From assembly GCF_021278025.1 (NCBI RefSeq), contig NZ_JAIBHJ010000028.1:1-51088 (forward strand): a DNA stretch of 51,088 nt, in the 5' to 3' direction. The first letter of the stretch is position 1; each line of letters starts with the position of its first letter. The translations under genes were made by a program, and so were the position numbers. Positions 1 through 9,496 of the stretch are shown piece after piece. The notes beneath the pieces were generated by a model. That model had not been told where the DNA came from. It ran no database searches and worked only from the letters and a program-made list of their open reading frames with translations. The DNA is from Motilimonas sp. E26. Lineage in GTDB: Bacteria; Pseudomonadota; Gammaproteobacteria; Enterobacterales; CBDFNC01.

Positions 1-16
1 TTGACTTGAATTTGGC

Positions 17-80
17 TGCTAACGCAGCCAAAGAAATAGCTAGTACCTATTGACGGCCGGGAGGCTCATATGTGTTAAAT
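17..80 (-). repeat. attC site of cassette 1 (short, 64 bp)
   Basis: Read on the minus strand, an ATTTAAC box (80-74) lies just after the stop codon at 82. The other end is a GTTAGCA box (23-17) preceded by GGCTGC, which can pair with AGCC near the first box. Length and box order fit a short attC. The inner arms are weaker than those of the other sites here. Confidence 0.6.
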
Positions 81-81
81 T

Positions 82-738
82 TCACTGAACATACCCAATT
101 TCAGCATTTTTAGCATACTTTATTAAACGTGAGTCGGTTACCGAACTCTTTTTGATATAATTTCTCACTATCTTTGATGCGTTTTCGAAATATCCGTGCA
201 AGTGACCTAACCCATGCAATCCGCTTTCAATGCACGCCACGTTTGATAACGTTAATGAGTATTCCATTACTTCTGCAACTGCTCTGTATATTTCATCTTT
301 GCTACTGCTCTGCTCGCAATAGGTAAGAGGCGTAGTATCCCAAACCATATAACAAAAATGATTAAGCTCATTTCCTTCTTCTGACAAGTGCCCCAGCGAC
401 GGCACACAGCGCTCATTTAGACATTTCTTAAAAAACACTTTTAGAGCAAGAATAACTGAAACCTTCTCCTCAACTGGAATTTTACCATCGCGTATAACGA
501 ACGAAATATCCGAGCAACTATTGTTGAAAATATAATCAACACCCTTGCCAAGTTGCCAGTCGGAATACTGCGCTATATCTGATTCGTAGTTTTCGAGCAT
601 TCGACGGACAAAGAGAATCACTTCTGATTCAGTAAGGCGAGGCTCCTCTAATTCATAGTCAAAACGCCAATCTTCTTGTGATTCTTCTCGATCGAACAGG
701 AATTTCAAAAATTTTTGGTATTTATCTTCCATAGACAT
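82..738 (-). CDS. hypothetical cassette protein, 218 aa
   Basis: I do not recognise this protein. It is acidic, soluble-looking, without a signal peptide or membrane segment, and mostly helical in character. It has a Cys- and His-containing middle and a glycine/histidine-rich stretch near residue 175 (GLHGLGHLHG). The ATG at 738 sits directly on the attC crossover box (GTTAAAT then G), so the gene begins at the cassette boundary; a second ATG two codons later is an alternative start. It occupies one cassette with the attC at 17-80 behind it. Cassette genes of this size often encode stress, toxin-antitoxin or antiphage functions, but nothing in the sequence decides this. Confidence 0.75.
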   Translation of the reverse strand: MSMEDKYQKFLKFLFDREESQEDWRFDYELEEPRLTESEVILFVRRMLENYESDIAQYSDWQLGKGVDYIFNNSCSDISFVIRDGKIPVEEKVSVILALKVFFKKCLNERCVPSLGHLSEEGNELNHFCYMVWDTTPLTYCEQSSSKDEIYRAVAEVMEYSLTLSNVACIESGLHGLGHLHGYFENASKIVRNYIKKSSVTDSRLIKYAKNAEIGYVQ

Positions 739-838
739 TTAACGCTTGCCGTAAACGGCACAAAATAGCAGGCTAAAATTGGCGACGAAGGAGCACAAGC
801 CTGCTGTTTTGTGTCCTTGGTTTAACGGCCTTGTTAGC
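737..838 (-). repeat. attC site of cassette 2
   Basis: On the minus strand it runs from a TGCTAAC box (838-832) to a GTTAAAT box (743-737). Between them are long complementary arms: GCAGGCT at 768-774 pairs with AGCCTGC at 798-804, and CACAAAA with TTTTGTG further out. This is the typical ~100-bp attC hairpin with a small asymmetric loop. Confidence 0.85.
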
Positions 839-843
839 AGTAC

Positions 844-1245
844 TTACCACCATTTATCAAGCTGTTTAGTTTTATTGTAAACTTCAGTTAACTCAATGGA
901 GAAACTTTTTGCTCTGAGTGAGAATTCACCAACTCCTAAAGTATCTTTAGACTGAATTATCGTGAGTAGTTCTGAATGTGTCTTGGTAAATGATATTATT
1001 GGATTCTCACTCATATCCTTTAACGTAACAGAGCCAGAGTCCTGCTCTATCAACTGAGATATTGACTCTTCAAATCGATCCCACTCTTCACACTCAAACC
1101 AGCATTCTTTAAGCGTAAAGTTAATTTTTTGGTATGGCATATCCCATGACACAACAATGTCAAATGCAATTGATGGTAAGTGGTCTTCGACACCAGAAAT
1201 ATCAAGTTGTAGTTCAAGTTCATTGTTACGTATTAAGTTGAACAT
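844..1245 (-). CDS. hypothetical cassette protein, 133 aa (possibly WapI-like immunity fold)
   Basis: Unknown function. The protein is small, acidic and soluble, with alternating hydrophobic strands. A central segment (WFECEEWDRFEESISQL, around residues 49-65) is followed by more strand-like segments. That layout resembles small immunity-type proteins of the WapI kind, but I cannot confirm the family by eye. The ATG at 1245 lies 13 nt after the GTTAGCA attC box at 1265-1259, with AGGG as a plausible ribosome site. The stop is followed at once by the attC at 737-838, so this is one complete cassette. Confidence 0.75.
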   Translation of the reverse strand: MFNLIRNNELELQLDISGVEDHLPSIAFDIVVSWDMPYQKINFTLKECWFECEEWDRFEESISQLIEQDSGSVTLKDMSENPIISFTKTHSELLTIIQSKDTLGVGEFSLRAKSFSIELTEVYNKTKQLDKWW

Positions 1246-1265
1246 ACTTACCCTGTACTGCTAAC

Positions 1266-1411
1266 GAGACTGTAGAATAACTCCAACAGCCAGATTTGAC
1301 TAAAAAACGGGGCCCTGCAATCAATCCTAAGCGCTTTTAAAACAAAAGGTAATGCATTTTGAACCCATAAAACAGGCTATATTTCTTAAAAAAGAGAAAT
1401 TCTACAGCCTC
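1266..1411. mobile_element. MITE-like element, 146 bp, with terminal inverted repeats
   Basis: The left end GAGACTGTAGAAT (1266-1278) and the reverse complement of the right end, GAGGCTGTAGAAT (1411-1399), differ at one base. The element is flanked by a 3-bp direct repeat AAC (1263-1265 and 1412-1414) and interrupts the crossover box of an attC. It encodes nothing. The GAG-CTGT ends resemble those of IS5- or IS1182-type elements, so it may be mobilised by such a transposase elsewhere; that link is inferred. Confidence 0.7.
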
Positions 1412-1501
1412 AACGCCGCATTAAGCGGACAAAAATAGTGGGTTAAAATGTGTAGCGAAGCGAAACGTAACCCACTGTTTTTGTTCCGTTTAAATGCCTT
1501 G

Positions 1502-2678
<1,177 letters not shown>

Positions 2679-2712
2679 AAATAACGATTGACGCCATAGT
2701 CTCTTGTTAGCT

Positions 2713-3183
2713 TTATTTTATAAGTGAATCGGATATTTCATTAAATAGTACTTCAAGAGGATAAGGAAGTGCGAGTTGTGGCATTGATTCTTTAGAAAAA
2801 TATTTTAAAGAAACAGTTTCACTGTCGAGAGGCTCGCTACTTGTTTCTTCACTAACTTTCTCACACAACATCAATATAATGGTGTATTCAACTTGATGGC
2901 CATTAGGGTATGTATAAGAAAACTCTTTGCCACCAAAAACACCTAAAACTTTAGTTGGTTTTACCATTAAGCCCGTTTCTTCTCGAACTTCCCTTATAAT
3001 TGCCTCTCTAGGGGATTCACCAGGATCGATCATACCAGCAGGAAGGCTCCAAGGTTCATTACTTTTTTCTTGAAGAATTATTTCATTCTTATCGTTGAAA
3101 ATGACAGCTGCAACACTTGGAATCATTAAAGTGGAGTTACCGATTTTACTACGGATATTCTTAATGTAATCATTTGAACTCAT
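2713..3183 (-). CDS. Nudix hydrolase (cassette-borne)
   Basis: The 156-aa protein contains a complete Nudix box at about residues 50-72: a glycine (GMIDPGES), then REVREETGL with the catalytic and metal-binding glutamates. Such enzymes hydrolyse nucleoside diphosphates linked to another group; the substrate cannot be told from sequence. The ATG at 3183 follows the attC end (GTTAGCT at 3203-3197), with GGTGG upstream as a weak ribosome site. The stop at 2713 is followed at once by the GCTAAC box of its own attC, which is split by the IS110 element and the MITE. Nudix genes are a frequent type of integron cassette. Confidence 0.9.
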   Translation of the reverse strand: MSSNDYIKNIRSKIGNSTLMIPSVAAVIFNDKNEIILQEKSNEPWSLPAGMIDPGESPREAIIREVREETGLMVKPTKVLGVFGGKEFSYTYPNGHQVEYTIILMLCEKVSEETSSEPLDSETVSLKYFSKESMPQLALPYPLEVLFNEISDSLIK

Positions 3184-3196
3184 ATTACCACCGGTA

Positions 3197-3265
3197 AGCT
3201 AACGCCCCAATATGCCGCCGAAACGAGCGCAGCGAGTTGAGGTCGGAATAATTGGTTTGTTAGCA
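3197..3265 (-). repeat. attC site of cassette 4 (69 bp)
   Basis: On the minus strand it runs from TGCTAAC (3265-3259), which overlaps the stop codon of the preceding gene, to GTTAGCT (3203-3197). Arms such as CCGACCTCAACTCG and CGAGCGCAGC/GTTTCGGCGG fold back on each other. The site is a short attC and marks the start of the Nudix cassette. Confidence 0.8.
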
Positions 3266-3622
3266 GTTTTTGGTGATTTCATTGAACACCTGCTCGTTAA
3301 GAATTAGAGGAGCCATAAAATCACGAACATACTTTTCCTTTTGACTTTGATCTGAATCCGCCCACCACTCAGATTCTTTTATATGCTTGTGTAGTAACTG
3401 TGTTTCTATACGAGAATCATCAGCCTCTTGCCACTTTATCCAATCCGCAGCTTGCTTTTCATTGCTTGCAGCTACCAATTGATCAAACACTTTAAATGCC
3501 AAGCTGCCCGTATAGGGCGACCCTTGAGCCTCACGCAAACATGAATTTTGATCAAATTTAACGGCCATTAAGGACTTATGTAAAGCCAACAATTCCCAAT
3601 AGTTTTCTATTTCAATATTCAT
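3260..3622 (-). CDS. hypothetical cassette protein, 120 aa
   Basis: Function not recognised. The protein is soluble and mainly helical, rich in Trp, Lys and Glu, with the pattern AADWIKWQEADDSRIETQLL in the middle and ESEWWADSDQ later. The open frame extends eight codons further upstream to 3646, but that part lies in the neighbouring attC, so the ATG at 3622 (MNIEIENYW) is the natural start. Its TAA stop lies inside the GCTAAC box of its own attC at 3197-3265, a common arrangement in compact cassettes. No signal peptide or transmembrane segment is present. Confidence 0.72.
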   Translation of the reverse strand: MNIEIENYWELLALHKSLMAVKFDQNSCLREAQGSPYTGSLAFKVFDQLVAASNEKQAADWIKWQEADDSRIETQLLHKHIKESEWWADSDQSQKEKYVRDFMAPLILNEQVFNEITKNC

Positions 3623-3633
3623 ACTTGATTGTC

Positions 3634-3731
3634 TGCTAACGCCCACTTAATCGGACTAAAACAGTGGGTTAAAATGTGTAGCGAAGCGAAACCTAACTCA
3701 CTGTTTTAGTACGATTAAGTGCTTATTAGCT
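3634..3731 (-). repeat. attC site of cassette 5
   Basis: The arms ACAGTGGGTTA (about 3661-3671) and TAACTCACTGT (3694-3704) face each other around a small loop with TGTAGCGAAGCG. The GTTAGCA box is at 3640-3634. The other box reads GCTAATA rather than GCTAACA, a one-base decay. The site is close in sequence to the arms at 1412-1501, so both belong to the same attC family. Confidence 0.82.
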
Positions 3732-4157
3732 GGTTATAAGCATGCGATTTAAGCCGTAAAATAACATACTGTGGAACATGCCAACTAAGCCCATTACAAA
3801 CGTAGTTGGTATTGCAAACATAAACACATAAAAAGCTATATCATTAAAACTAGCCCCCATTAAAGCAGAGCCTGCAGCCATAACTTTTGACGATATTGTA
3901 AAAGTAAAAAATACACAGCTAAAAATGATGCCCCATTTAAAGCCGTCGAAGGCATACAATTTTAATGATGCTTTACCACTTAACAGAAGTTCACTTAATA
4001 CATAACTTCGCCAAAACACCAAACAACTTATAGGCAATAAAACAAATATCAAAGACAACAATACACCTTGCCAGTTGCTTGAAATTAGCAAACCAACAAT
4101 CAGCCAAATAGTAAAAGAACTGATACTATTTATTGTGGAGATTCCAAATTTGCTCAC
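3726..4157 (-). CDS. hypothetical cassette membrane protein, 143 aa
   Basis: Function unknown. Four hydrophobic segments are visible, at roughly residues 12-27, 31-50, 75-95 and 105-130, separated by short polar turns, so it is probably a small inner-membrane protein. The start is GTG at 4157, supported by GAGG six bases upstream, and lies 13 nt from the GTTAGCT box at 4177-4171. The stop overlaps the start of its attC at 3634-3731. It is the last cassette gene before the chromosomal flank. Confidence 0.75.
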   Translation of the reverse strand: MSKFGISTINSISSFTIWLIVGLLISSNWQGVLLSLIFVLLPISCLVFWRSYVLSELLLSGKASLKLYAFDGFKWGIIFSCVFFTFTISSKVMAAGSALMGASFNDIAFYVFMFAIPTTFVMGLVGMFHSMLFYGLNRMLITS

Positions 4158-4170
4158 GGTTACCTCGACC

Positions 4171-4318
4171 AGCTAACAGCTTCTTAGATCCCATAATGGG
4201 GTGATAAAACGCCCCCAAAACGGCGTCTAAAACATATCCACAATATTTACATCCTTTTTATCTATAGTAAACAATCAATTATCGGCTTCGTAGGGCCTTC
4301 GCTGTTATATTCCGACAA
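4171..4318 (-). repeat. probable outermost attC, its own cassette gene missing
   Basis: TAACAGC (4174-4180) and GCTGTTA (4311-4317) form an inverted pair, extended by partly matching CCC/GGG blocks, and the GTTAGCT box at 4177-4171 adjoins the last cassette gene. This fits a long attC of about 148 bp. No minus-strand gene lies to its right, so the cassette or platform that once preceded it has been lost. The remaining 4319-4577 is AT-rich leader without recognisable integrase remnants. Confidence 0.5.
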
Positions 4319-4577
4319 AACGGCAACGAATAATGTTATGCGACAACTGTAAACTCATAACAGCCCAAGCCCAAGTAAATCCTAACTAACCCTAACCTCT
4401 AGCGACAACAACCACCCACTCCCACCATAAAAACACTTGAGAATAGTCAACTATTGCATAATAAATCAAAATCCCTGTGTTTTTATCTGTTAATATGCCC
4501 ACCGCTAGCAAAGTAGCCGTAGAGCGACAGCGCTAACTTCTTTCGAACAAACACAACAAACACAAGGACATCTACTA

Positions 4578-5900
4578 ATGAATGCGGTTGTTATCGCTGT
4601 CAGCTTAATGCTGATACTCAGTTTACTTAGGATCAACGTAGTAATATCCCTTACCTTAAGCGCCATTGTTGGCGGCTTGGTGGGTGGGCTTTCTATTGAG
4701 GAAACCATTAGCGCTTTTAATGGTGGTTTAGGCGGCGGCGCAACCATTGCCTTAAGCTATGCCATGCTTGGCGCGTTTGCGGTGGCTATTTCTCGCTCAG
4801 GCATTACCGACCTACTGGCGCAAAAAGTGATTAATACCTTTGGCGGTACCACCACCAGCAATAATATTTTTTGGTTTAAAACCGTGTTGTTCTCCGCTAT
4901 TTTGTTGGTGTCTATCAGCTCGCAAAACTTAGTGCCGGTGCATATTGCGTTCATTCCTATTTTGATCCCGCCTTTGCTCCATGTGATGGCGCAGTTTAAT
5001 ATTGACCGCCGCGCGGTGGCTTGTGTGATCACTTTAGGTTTAACCGCCACTTACATGTTATTACCGGTGGGATTTGGCGGCATTTTCTTAAACAATATTT
5101 TGCTTGCTAATCTAACCAGTAACGGCTTAACCGCAGAGGCATCAGATTTACCGCTGGCGATGGCATTACCGGTAGCAGGCATGGTATTAGGCTTATTAGT
5201 AGCCTTGTTCGTGTCTTATCGTAAACCCCGTGAATATTCGCTGGAAAAAATTCTAGCCGCTGAGCCAGAAAACAAAACTTTTAAACCGGGCCATATTGGG
5301 GTCGCGCTGGTTGCCATTGTAACAGCACTTACCCTGCAGCTTTATGCCGATTCGATCATTCTCGGTGCGCTCGCTGGCTTTACTATTTTTACCTTAGGCG
5401 GCGTGATCCGCTTTAAAGAAACCCAAGATGCCTTTACTCAAGGTGTGCGCATGATGGCGATGATCGGCTTTATTATGATTGCAGCTGCAGGCTTTGCAGC
5501 AGTAATTAAGGCCACCAGCGGCGTGGAAACATTAGTAAGCTCTATTGGTTCAATGATTGGCGAAAATAAAGGCTTAGCGGCAATGCTGATGTTAATTGTT
5601 GGCTTATTGATCACCATGGGCATTGGCTCATCATTCTCAACTATTCCCATTATCGCGACCATTTATGTGCCTTTGTGCATTCAGTTTGGCTTTTCGCCAA
5701 TGGCCACTATGGCATTAGTGGGTACCGCCGCTGCTCTCGGTGATGCAGGCTCACCCGCATCTGACTCAACCTTAGGCCCAACCTCAGGTTTAAATGCCGA
5801 CGGCCAACACGATCATATTTGGGATACCGTGGTACCCACCTTTATTCACTATAATATTCCACTTCTGGTCTTTGGTTGGATTGCTGCCATGATCCTGTAA
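4578..5900 (+). CDS. NhaC/YuiF-like Na+/H+ antiporter family permease
   Basis: The 440-aa protein has about 11-12 hydrophobic segments across its whole length and belongs by look to the ion-transporter superfamily group called Na+/H+ antiporter family (YuiF-like). Telling blocks are [21 protein letters not shown] in the first half (cut here at the conserved part) and [13 protein letters not shown] followed by [19 protein letters not shown] in the second half, where polar residues line the transport path. Substrate is uncertain: sodium/proton exchange and amino-acid uptake have both been proposed for the family. ATG at 4578 has AAGGA upstream. The gene stands alone and ends at the hairpin 5941-5959. 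Confidence 0.8.
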   Translation: MNAVVIAVSLMLILSLLRINVVISLTLSAIVGGLVGGLSIEETISAFNGGLGGGATIALSYAMLGAFAVAISRSGITDLLAQKVINTFGGTTTSNNIFWFKTVLFSAILLVSISSQNLVPVHIAFIPILIPPLLHVMAQFNIDRRAVACVITLGLTATYMLLPVGFGGIFLNNILLANLTSNGLTAEASDLPLAMALPVAGMVLGLLVALFVSYRKPREYSLEKILAAEPENKTFKPGHIGVALVAIVTALTLQLYADSIILGALAGFTIFTLGGVIRFKETQDAFTQGVRMMAMIGFIMIAAAGFAAVIKATSGVETLVSSIGSMIGENKGLAAMLMLIVGLLITMGIGSSFSTIPIIATIYVPLCIQFGFSPMATMALVGTAAALGDAGSPASDSTLGPTSGLNADGQHDHIWDTVVPTFIHYNIPLLVFGWIAAMIL

Positions 5901-5933
5901 TGCTCCATTAAATCAGGCATAAAATTAAGACAT

Positions 5934-5968
5934 AAAAAAAGGTATCCAGTTAGGATACCTTTATATTT
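5934..5968. terminator. bidirectional terminator between the antiporter gene and grxD
   Basis: GGTATCC (5941-5947) and GGATACC (5953-5959) form a 7-bp stem with loop AGTTA. A-rich sequence lies before and T-rich sequence after, so it can serve both converging genes. Confidence 0.85.
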
Positions 5969-5981
5969 GCGCTTTAAACCA

Positions 5982-6329
5982 TTATGCGTCAGCGGCTTCG
6001 CCTTCAGGAGCTGCTTTAGCCGCAGCTTCTTTAATAAGGGGCTGTAGCTCACCTTGTTGAAACATTTCTAGAATAATGTCACAACCACCCACTAGCTCAC
6101 CTTCAACCCAAAGTTGTGGGAAAGTAGGCCAGTTTGCGTATTTTGGTAACTCAGCACGAATGTCTGGGTTTTGTAAAATATCAACGTAAGCAAATTGCTC
6201 ACCACACTGCATCAGTGCTTGAGATGCTTGCGCGGAAAAGCCACAGCTTGGAAATTTCGGGGAGCCTTTCATGTACAACAAGATGGTGTTTTCACTGATT
6301 TGGCTTTTGATCTTTTCTAAGGTTTCCAT
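5982..6329 (-). CDS. grxD: monothiol glutaredoxin GrxD (Grx4)
   Basis: The 115-aa protein is a class II glutaredoxin that binds and passes on a [2Fe-2S] cluster with glutathione and BolA-type partners in the cytosol. The CGFS active site is at residues 29-32 (KFPSCGFSAQ). WPTFPQLWV near 72-80 and GGCDIILEM near 87-95 are the glutathione-binding cis-proline and GG-CD motifs. The ATG at 6329 has GAGGAT upstream; the frame runs 41 codons further up but that part has no glutaredoxin likeness. An Ala/Glu-rich tail closes the protein. It is divergent from sodB. Confidence 0.95.
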   Translation of the reverse strand: METLEKIKSQISENTILLYMKGSPKFPSCGFSAQASQALMQCGEQFAYVDILQNPDIRAELPKYANWPTFPQLWVEGELVGGCDIILEMFQQGELQPLIKEAAAKAAPEGEAADA

Positions 6330-6463
6330 ACTATCCTCACACTGCATAATTTTTATATAGTCTACCCTAAAGGCGCACCACAAAAAATCGTAAATTAAAT
6401 AGGGTCTTTGTTTCAACCCACCTGATAATACGTATTCTAAAGAAAAGCCCACTAGGCGTCACG

Positions 6464-6477
6464 TTGATCTAGATCAA
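6464..6477. promoter_or_regulatory. perfect FNR-type operator between grxD and sodB
   Basis: TTGATCTAGATCAA matches the FNR consensus TTGAT-N4-ATCAA at all ten positions. It lies 86 bp before the sodB start and 135 bp before grxD. Oxygen-responsive control of sodB, grxD or both is inferred. Confidence 0.7.
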
Positions 6478-6518
6478 TGTCGCAAAAAAGGCTAAAGTGT
6501 TTGCGTAAAATTCAACAA

Positions 6519-6538
6519 CCTCTGATACAAAACAGAGG
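6519..6538 (+). other. hairpin in the sodB leader
   Basis: CCTCTG (6519-6524) and CAGAGG (6533-6538) can pair just before the ribosome site of sodB. It may stabilise the abundant mRNA or affect translation; no direct evidence. Confidence 0.4.
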
Positions 6539-6562
6539 GATAACGAGCAATGGAGAATAAAA

Positions 6563-7144
6563 ATGGCTTTTGAACTTCCAGCACTTCCTTATGCACAAGA
6601 TGCATTAGAACCACATATTTCTGCTGAAACGTTGTCTTACCACTACGGTAAGCATCACCAAACTTACGTAACTAAGCTAAATGGCCTAGTTGAAGGTACA
6701 GAGCTTGCTAACAAATCTCTAGAAGAGATCGTTAAAACTTCTGAAGGTGGTGTTTTTAATAACGCTGCTCAAGTTTGGAACCACACGTTCTACTGGAACT
6801 GTTTAAGCCCTAACGGTGGCGGTCAACCAACTGGCGCACTAGCTGCCGCAATTGATGCAAGCTTTGGTTCTTTCGAAAAATTCCAAGCTGAGCTAAACGA
6901 CAAAGCAGTAAACAACTTTGGTTCTTCATGGACTTGGTTAGTTAAAAATGCTGACGGTAGCCTAGCTATCGTAAACACGTCTAATGCAGCAACGCCGCTA
7001 ACAGACGCAAGTGTTACTCCAATCCTAACTGTGGATCTTTGGGAGCACGCTTACTACATCGATTACCGTAACGTTCGTCCTGATTACCTAAAAGGTTTCT
7101 GGGCATTGGTTAACTGGGAATTTGCTGCAGCAAACTTCGCTTAA
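6563..7144 (+). CDS. sodB: iron superoxide dismutase
   Basis: This 193-aa cytosolic enzyme converts superoxide to oxygen and hydrogen peroxide. The metal ligands are His27, His74, Asp156 and His160 ([29 protein letters not shown]). Gln70 in NNAAQVWNH marks the iron type, since manganese enzymes carry the matching Gln in the second half. Length and order are those of the family. Codon use is highly selective (CGT, AAC, GGT), as in very highly expressed genes. GGAG lies upstream of the ATG. An FNR-type site and a leader hairpin precede the gene and a strong terminator follows. Confidence 0.97.
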   Translation: MAFELPALPYAQDALEPHISAETLSYHYGKHHQTYVTKLNGLVEGTELANKSLEEIVKTSEGGVFNNAAQVWNHTFYWNCLSPNGGGQPTGALAAAIDASFGSFEKFQAELNDKAVNNFGSSWTWLVKNADGSLAIVNTSNAATPLTDASVTPILTVDLWEHAYYIDYRNVRPDYLKGFWALVNWEFAAANFA

Positions 7145-7167
7145 TCAAACGCGATACCATCGAACAC

Positions 7168-7194
7168 ATACCCAGCCTAGCTGGGTATTTTTTT
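7168..7194 (+). terminator. rho-independent terminator of sodB
   Basis: ATACCCAG (7168-7175) and CTGGGTAT (7181-7188) make an 8-bp stem followed by a run of T. Confidence 0.9.
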
Positions 7195-7356
7195 ATCCTT
7201 TAATTAACACGTTTTTCGCAAACGTCTGCATCGTCACCTTTACGACACATTTCTGCCAACGCACTGTCACATATCCAGCTTATTTTTGAGCTATTGAGCT
7301 CCTAGATGACAACACCTTTTCAGGGCTCAAGCCAGCCTAACTGTTAAGGATGATCT

Positions 7357-9093
7357 ATGTTTTCAGTCGACCAAGTGGTAAACCAACATTTTCCTCAAAT
7401 TACTGATAAGCCTTGGCTACGTAAGCCAGTGACTTATTTTTTACGCCGCTTATTACACGAGAAGGAATTTATTGAATTTGGTCAACTCTACCCGCACCTC
7501 ACTGGTTTTGACTTTGTTGAGAAGGTATTAGACTACTTCGACTTTAGCTATCGCACTACCGAACGAGAAATAGAGCGGATCCCTGTAACCGGCAAAGTGG
7601 TGATTGTTGCTAACCACCCTATTGGCTCACTCGATGGCTTAGCATTATTGCAATTTATCCACCGCATTCGCCCCGATGTAAAAGTGGTTGCCAATGAGCT
7701 ATTAATGTCGATTAAGCCACTGCAACCCACGCTGCTGCCGGTGAACAACATGAACGGCTTAACGGTGAAGGAAAACCTGCAAAACATCCATAATCATTTA
7801 CAACAAGACGGCGCGTTAATTATTTTTCCAGCAGGGGAAGTGTCACGCCTGCGCCCAACTGGTATTAAAGACATAAAATGGAATAGCGGTTTTTTACGCA
7901 TGGCCAGTCGCGCCCAAGCGCCTATCCTGCCTATTCATATTCAAGCGCGTAATTCCGCACTGTTTTATGGCACGTCAATGCTGTACAAGCCGCTGGCAAC
8001 CTTATTACTGGTAAAAGAAATGTTTAAGCAAAATGCTAATACGGTAAAAATGACCGTAGGCAAGATGGTGCCTTATGACAGCTACCAAGGGGATCAAATA
8101 TCCACTAGCGCCAAAGTTAAGTTACTGCAAAAGCAAACCTATCGACTTGCTAAAGGCAAAAATGGCTATTTTAGAACCGAAACCCCGATAGCTCATCCCG
8201 AACCACGAATAGCCTTAAAGCAAGCGGTTGAGCGCTGTGAAAAATTAGGCACAACCCCCGACAACAAACATATTTATTTATACAAACACAGCGACAGCTC
8301 ACCAGTGCTGCGCGAATTAGGTCGCTTACGTGAGGTTTCATTTCGCGCCGTGGGCGAAGGCACGGGAACCAAGCGCGATATTGACCATTATGATAGCCAT
8401 TACCTGCATTTAATCTTATGGGATGCTGACGAGTTAGAAATAGCCGGTGCTTATCGCTTTGCCAAGGCGGCAGAAATTATCAAAGCGCAAGGCGACGATG
8501 GCTTGTACAGTCAATCATTGTTTCACTATGGTGAAGTAATGAAGCCCTACCTCGTTCAAGGCCTTGAGCTAGGACGCAGCTTTGTCCAGCCTAAATATTG
8601 GGGTCGCCGTAGCTTAGATTATCTCTGGCTCGGTATCGGCGCGTTTATTGCCAAACATCCACAATATCGTTACCTATTTGGCCCTGTTAGTATCAGTGAC
8701 AGCTTGCCAAAAAATGCCAAAGACTTATTAATCTACTTTTACCAATTATATTTCTCGGCAGAGTCAGGTATGGCAACTGCTAAAGTGCCATACCAAGTGC
8801 CTGAAAATTTATTGACCAGCTTAAGCGTTGAGTTTGTCGGCAATGATTACAAACAAGACTTTATTACCCTCAAAGCCGTGTTAGACAACATGGGCACCGC
8901 CATCCCAACTTTATACAAACAATACAGTGAAGTATGCGATCCCGGCGGCGTAAAGTTTTTAGACTTTGGCGTCGATCCAGATTTTAATAACTGTATTGAT
9001 GGCTTAGTGTTAGTGGATTTAGCGCAGCTAAAAGCCAATAAACGCCAGCGTTACATCAACGCGCACTTACCTGAGCCTGCAGAAGTGAATTGA
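7357..9093 (+). CDS. olsF: bifunctional ornithine-lipid acyltransferase, OlsF-like
   Basis: The 578-aa protein looks like a fusion of two acyltransferases. Residues ~60-280 are a PlsC-like O-acyltransferase with NHPIGSLDG (His87, Asp93, one residue wider than the usual H-X4-D) and FPAGEVSR. Residues ~290-570 are an OlsB/hemolysin-type GNAT N-acyltransferase (LGRLREVSFR, ELGRSFVQPKYWG). In the OlsF family the C-terminal half acylates ornithine and the N-terminal half adds the second acyl chain, giving ornithine lipids, phosphate-free membrane lipids made when phosphate is scarce. No Pho box was evident upstream. AAGGATG precedes the ATG. The gene stands alone between sodB and the folE pair. 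Confidence 0.82.
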   Translation: MFSVDQVVNQHFPQITDKPWLRKPVTYFLRRLLHEKEFIEFGQLYPHLTGFDFVEKVLDYFDFSYRTTEREIERIPVTGKVVIVANHPIGSLDGLALLQFIHRIRPDVKVVANELLMSIKPLQPTLLPVNNMNGLTVKENLQNIHNHLQQDGALIIFPAGEVSRLRPTGIKDIKWNSGFLRMASRAQAPILPIHIQARNSALFYGTSMLYKPLATLLLVKEMFKQNANTVKMTVGKMVPYDSYQGDQISTSAKVKLLQKQTYRLAKGKNGYFRTETPIAHPEPRIALKQAVERCEKLGTTPDNKHIYLYKHSDSSPVLRELGRLREVSFRAVGEGTGTKRDIDHYDSHYLHLILWDADELEIAGAYRFAKAAEIIKAQGDDGLYSQSLFHYGEVMKPYLVQGLELGRSFVQPKYWGRRSLDYLWLGIGAFIAKHPQYRYLFGPVSISDSLPKNAKDLLIYFYQLYFSAESGMATAKVPYQVPENLLTSLSVEFVGNDYKQDFITLKAVLDNMGTAIPTLYKQYSEVCDPGGVKFLDFGVDPDFNNCIDGLVLVDLAQLKANKRQRYINAHLPEPAEVN

Positions 9094-9208
9094 TTATTTC
9101 CCCGAGTGGCAATGACCGCAGCTCGGGGAGATCCTACCTCGCCCCCGGTTCTGTTTAAGCCAACCCTAACCCGATAGAATTTGCTTGACGGTAAAATTTC
9201 GTTTCGGG

Positions 9209-9496
9209 TTATCTATCGCTGTGGCCCAAATCTCGCTCCGGGAATAGCACATCACGCACGCGCTGCTTCAAAATTTTGGCTTCAGGGAAACCTTCATCCC
9301 GCACTCGGCACCAAATCAGCTGATCATTAACATAAATTTTAAACTCGCCTTTTTCGGCTGGCGCTAATGCCACTTCACCGAGATCGTCAGCAAAGGTCGA
9401 TAACAGCTCTTGCGACATCCAGCTAGCTCTCAGTAACCAGCGACATAAAGTGCAATAGCGGATCACCACTCGTGGTTTAACTGTCACGTCATTCAT
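9209..9496 (-). CDS. SelT/SelW/SelH-type thioredoxin-fold protein
   Basis: The 95-aa protein begins with strands leading to YCTLCRW, a CxxC redox pair at residues 15 and 18, where eukaryotic SelW has Cys-x-x-selenocysteine. FPEAKILKQRVRDV near the end is the usual C-terminal block of the Rdx family. It probably acts as a small cytosolic thiol-disulfide protein; no substrate is known. Its ATG follows the folE stop without a spacer, so the two genes are translated from one mRNA. Both cysteines are kept and no selenocysteine is needed. Confidence 0.85.
   Translation of the reverse strand: MNDVTVKPRVVIRYCTLCRWLLRASWMSQELLSTFADDLGEVALAPAEKGEFKIYVNDQLIWCRVRDEGFPEAKILKQRVRDVLFPERDLGHSDR

Noticed and set aside
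4158-4577. Possible remnant of an integron integrase or attI
   Set aside because: No tyrosine-recombinase residues could be read in any frame; only attC-like inverted repeats are visible.
4505-5662. Minus-strand frames opposite the antiporter gene
   Set aside because: They mirror the hydrophobic coding strand, have no ribosome sites and overlap a clear gene over their length.
9100-9128. CCCCGAG/CTCGGGG hairpin as terminator of olsF
   Set aside because: The stem is real, but no T-run follows on either strand and the loop is 15 bases, so it is not listed as a terminator.
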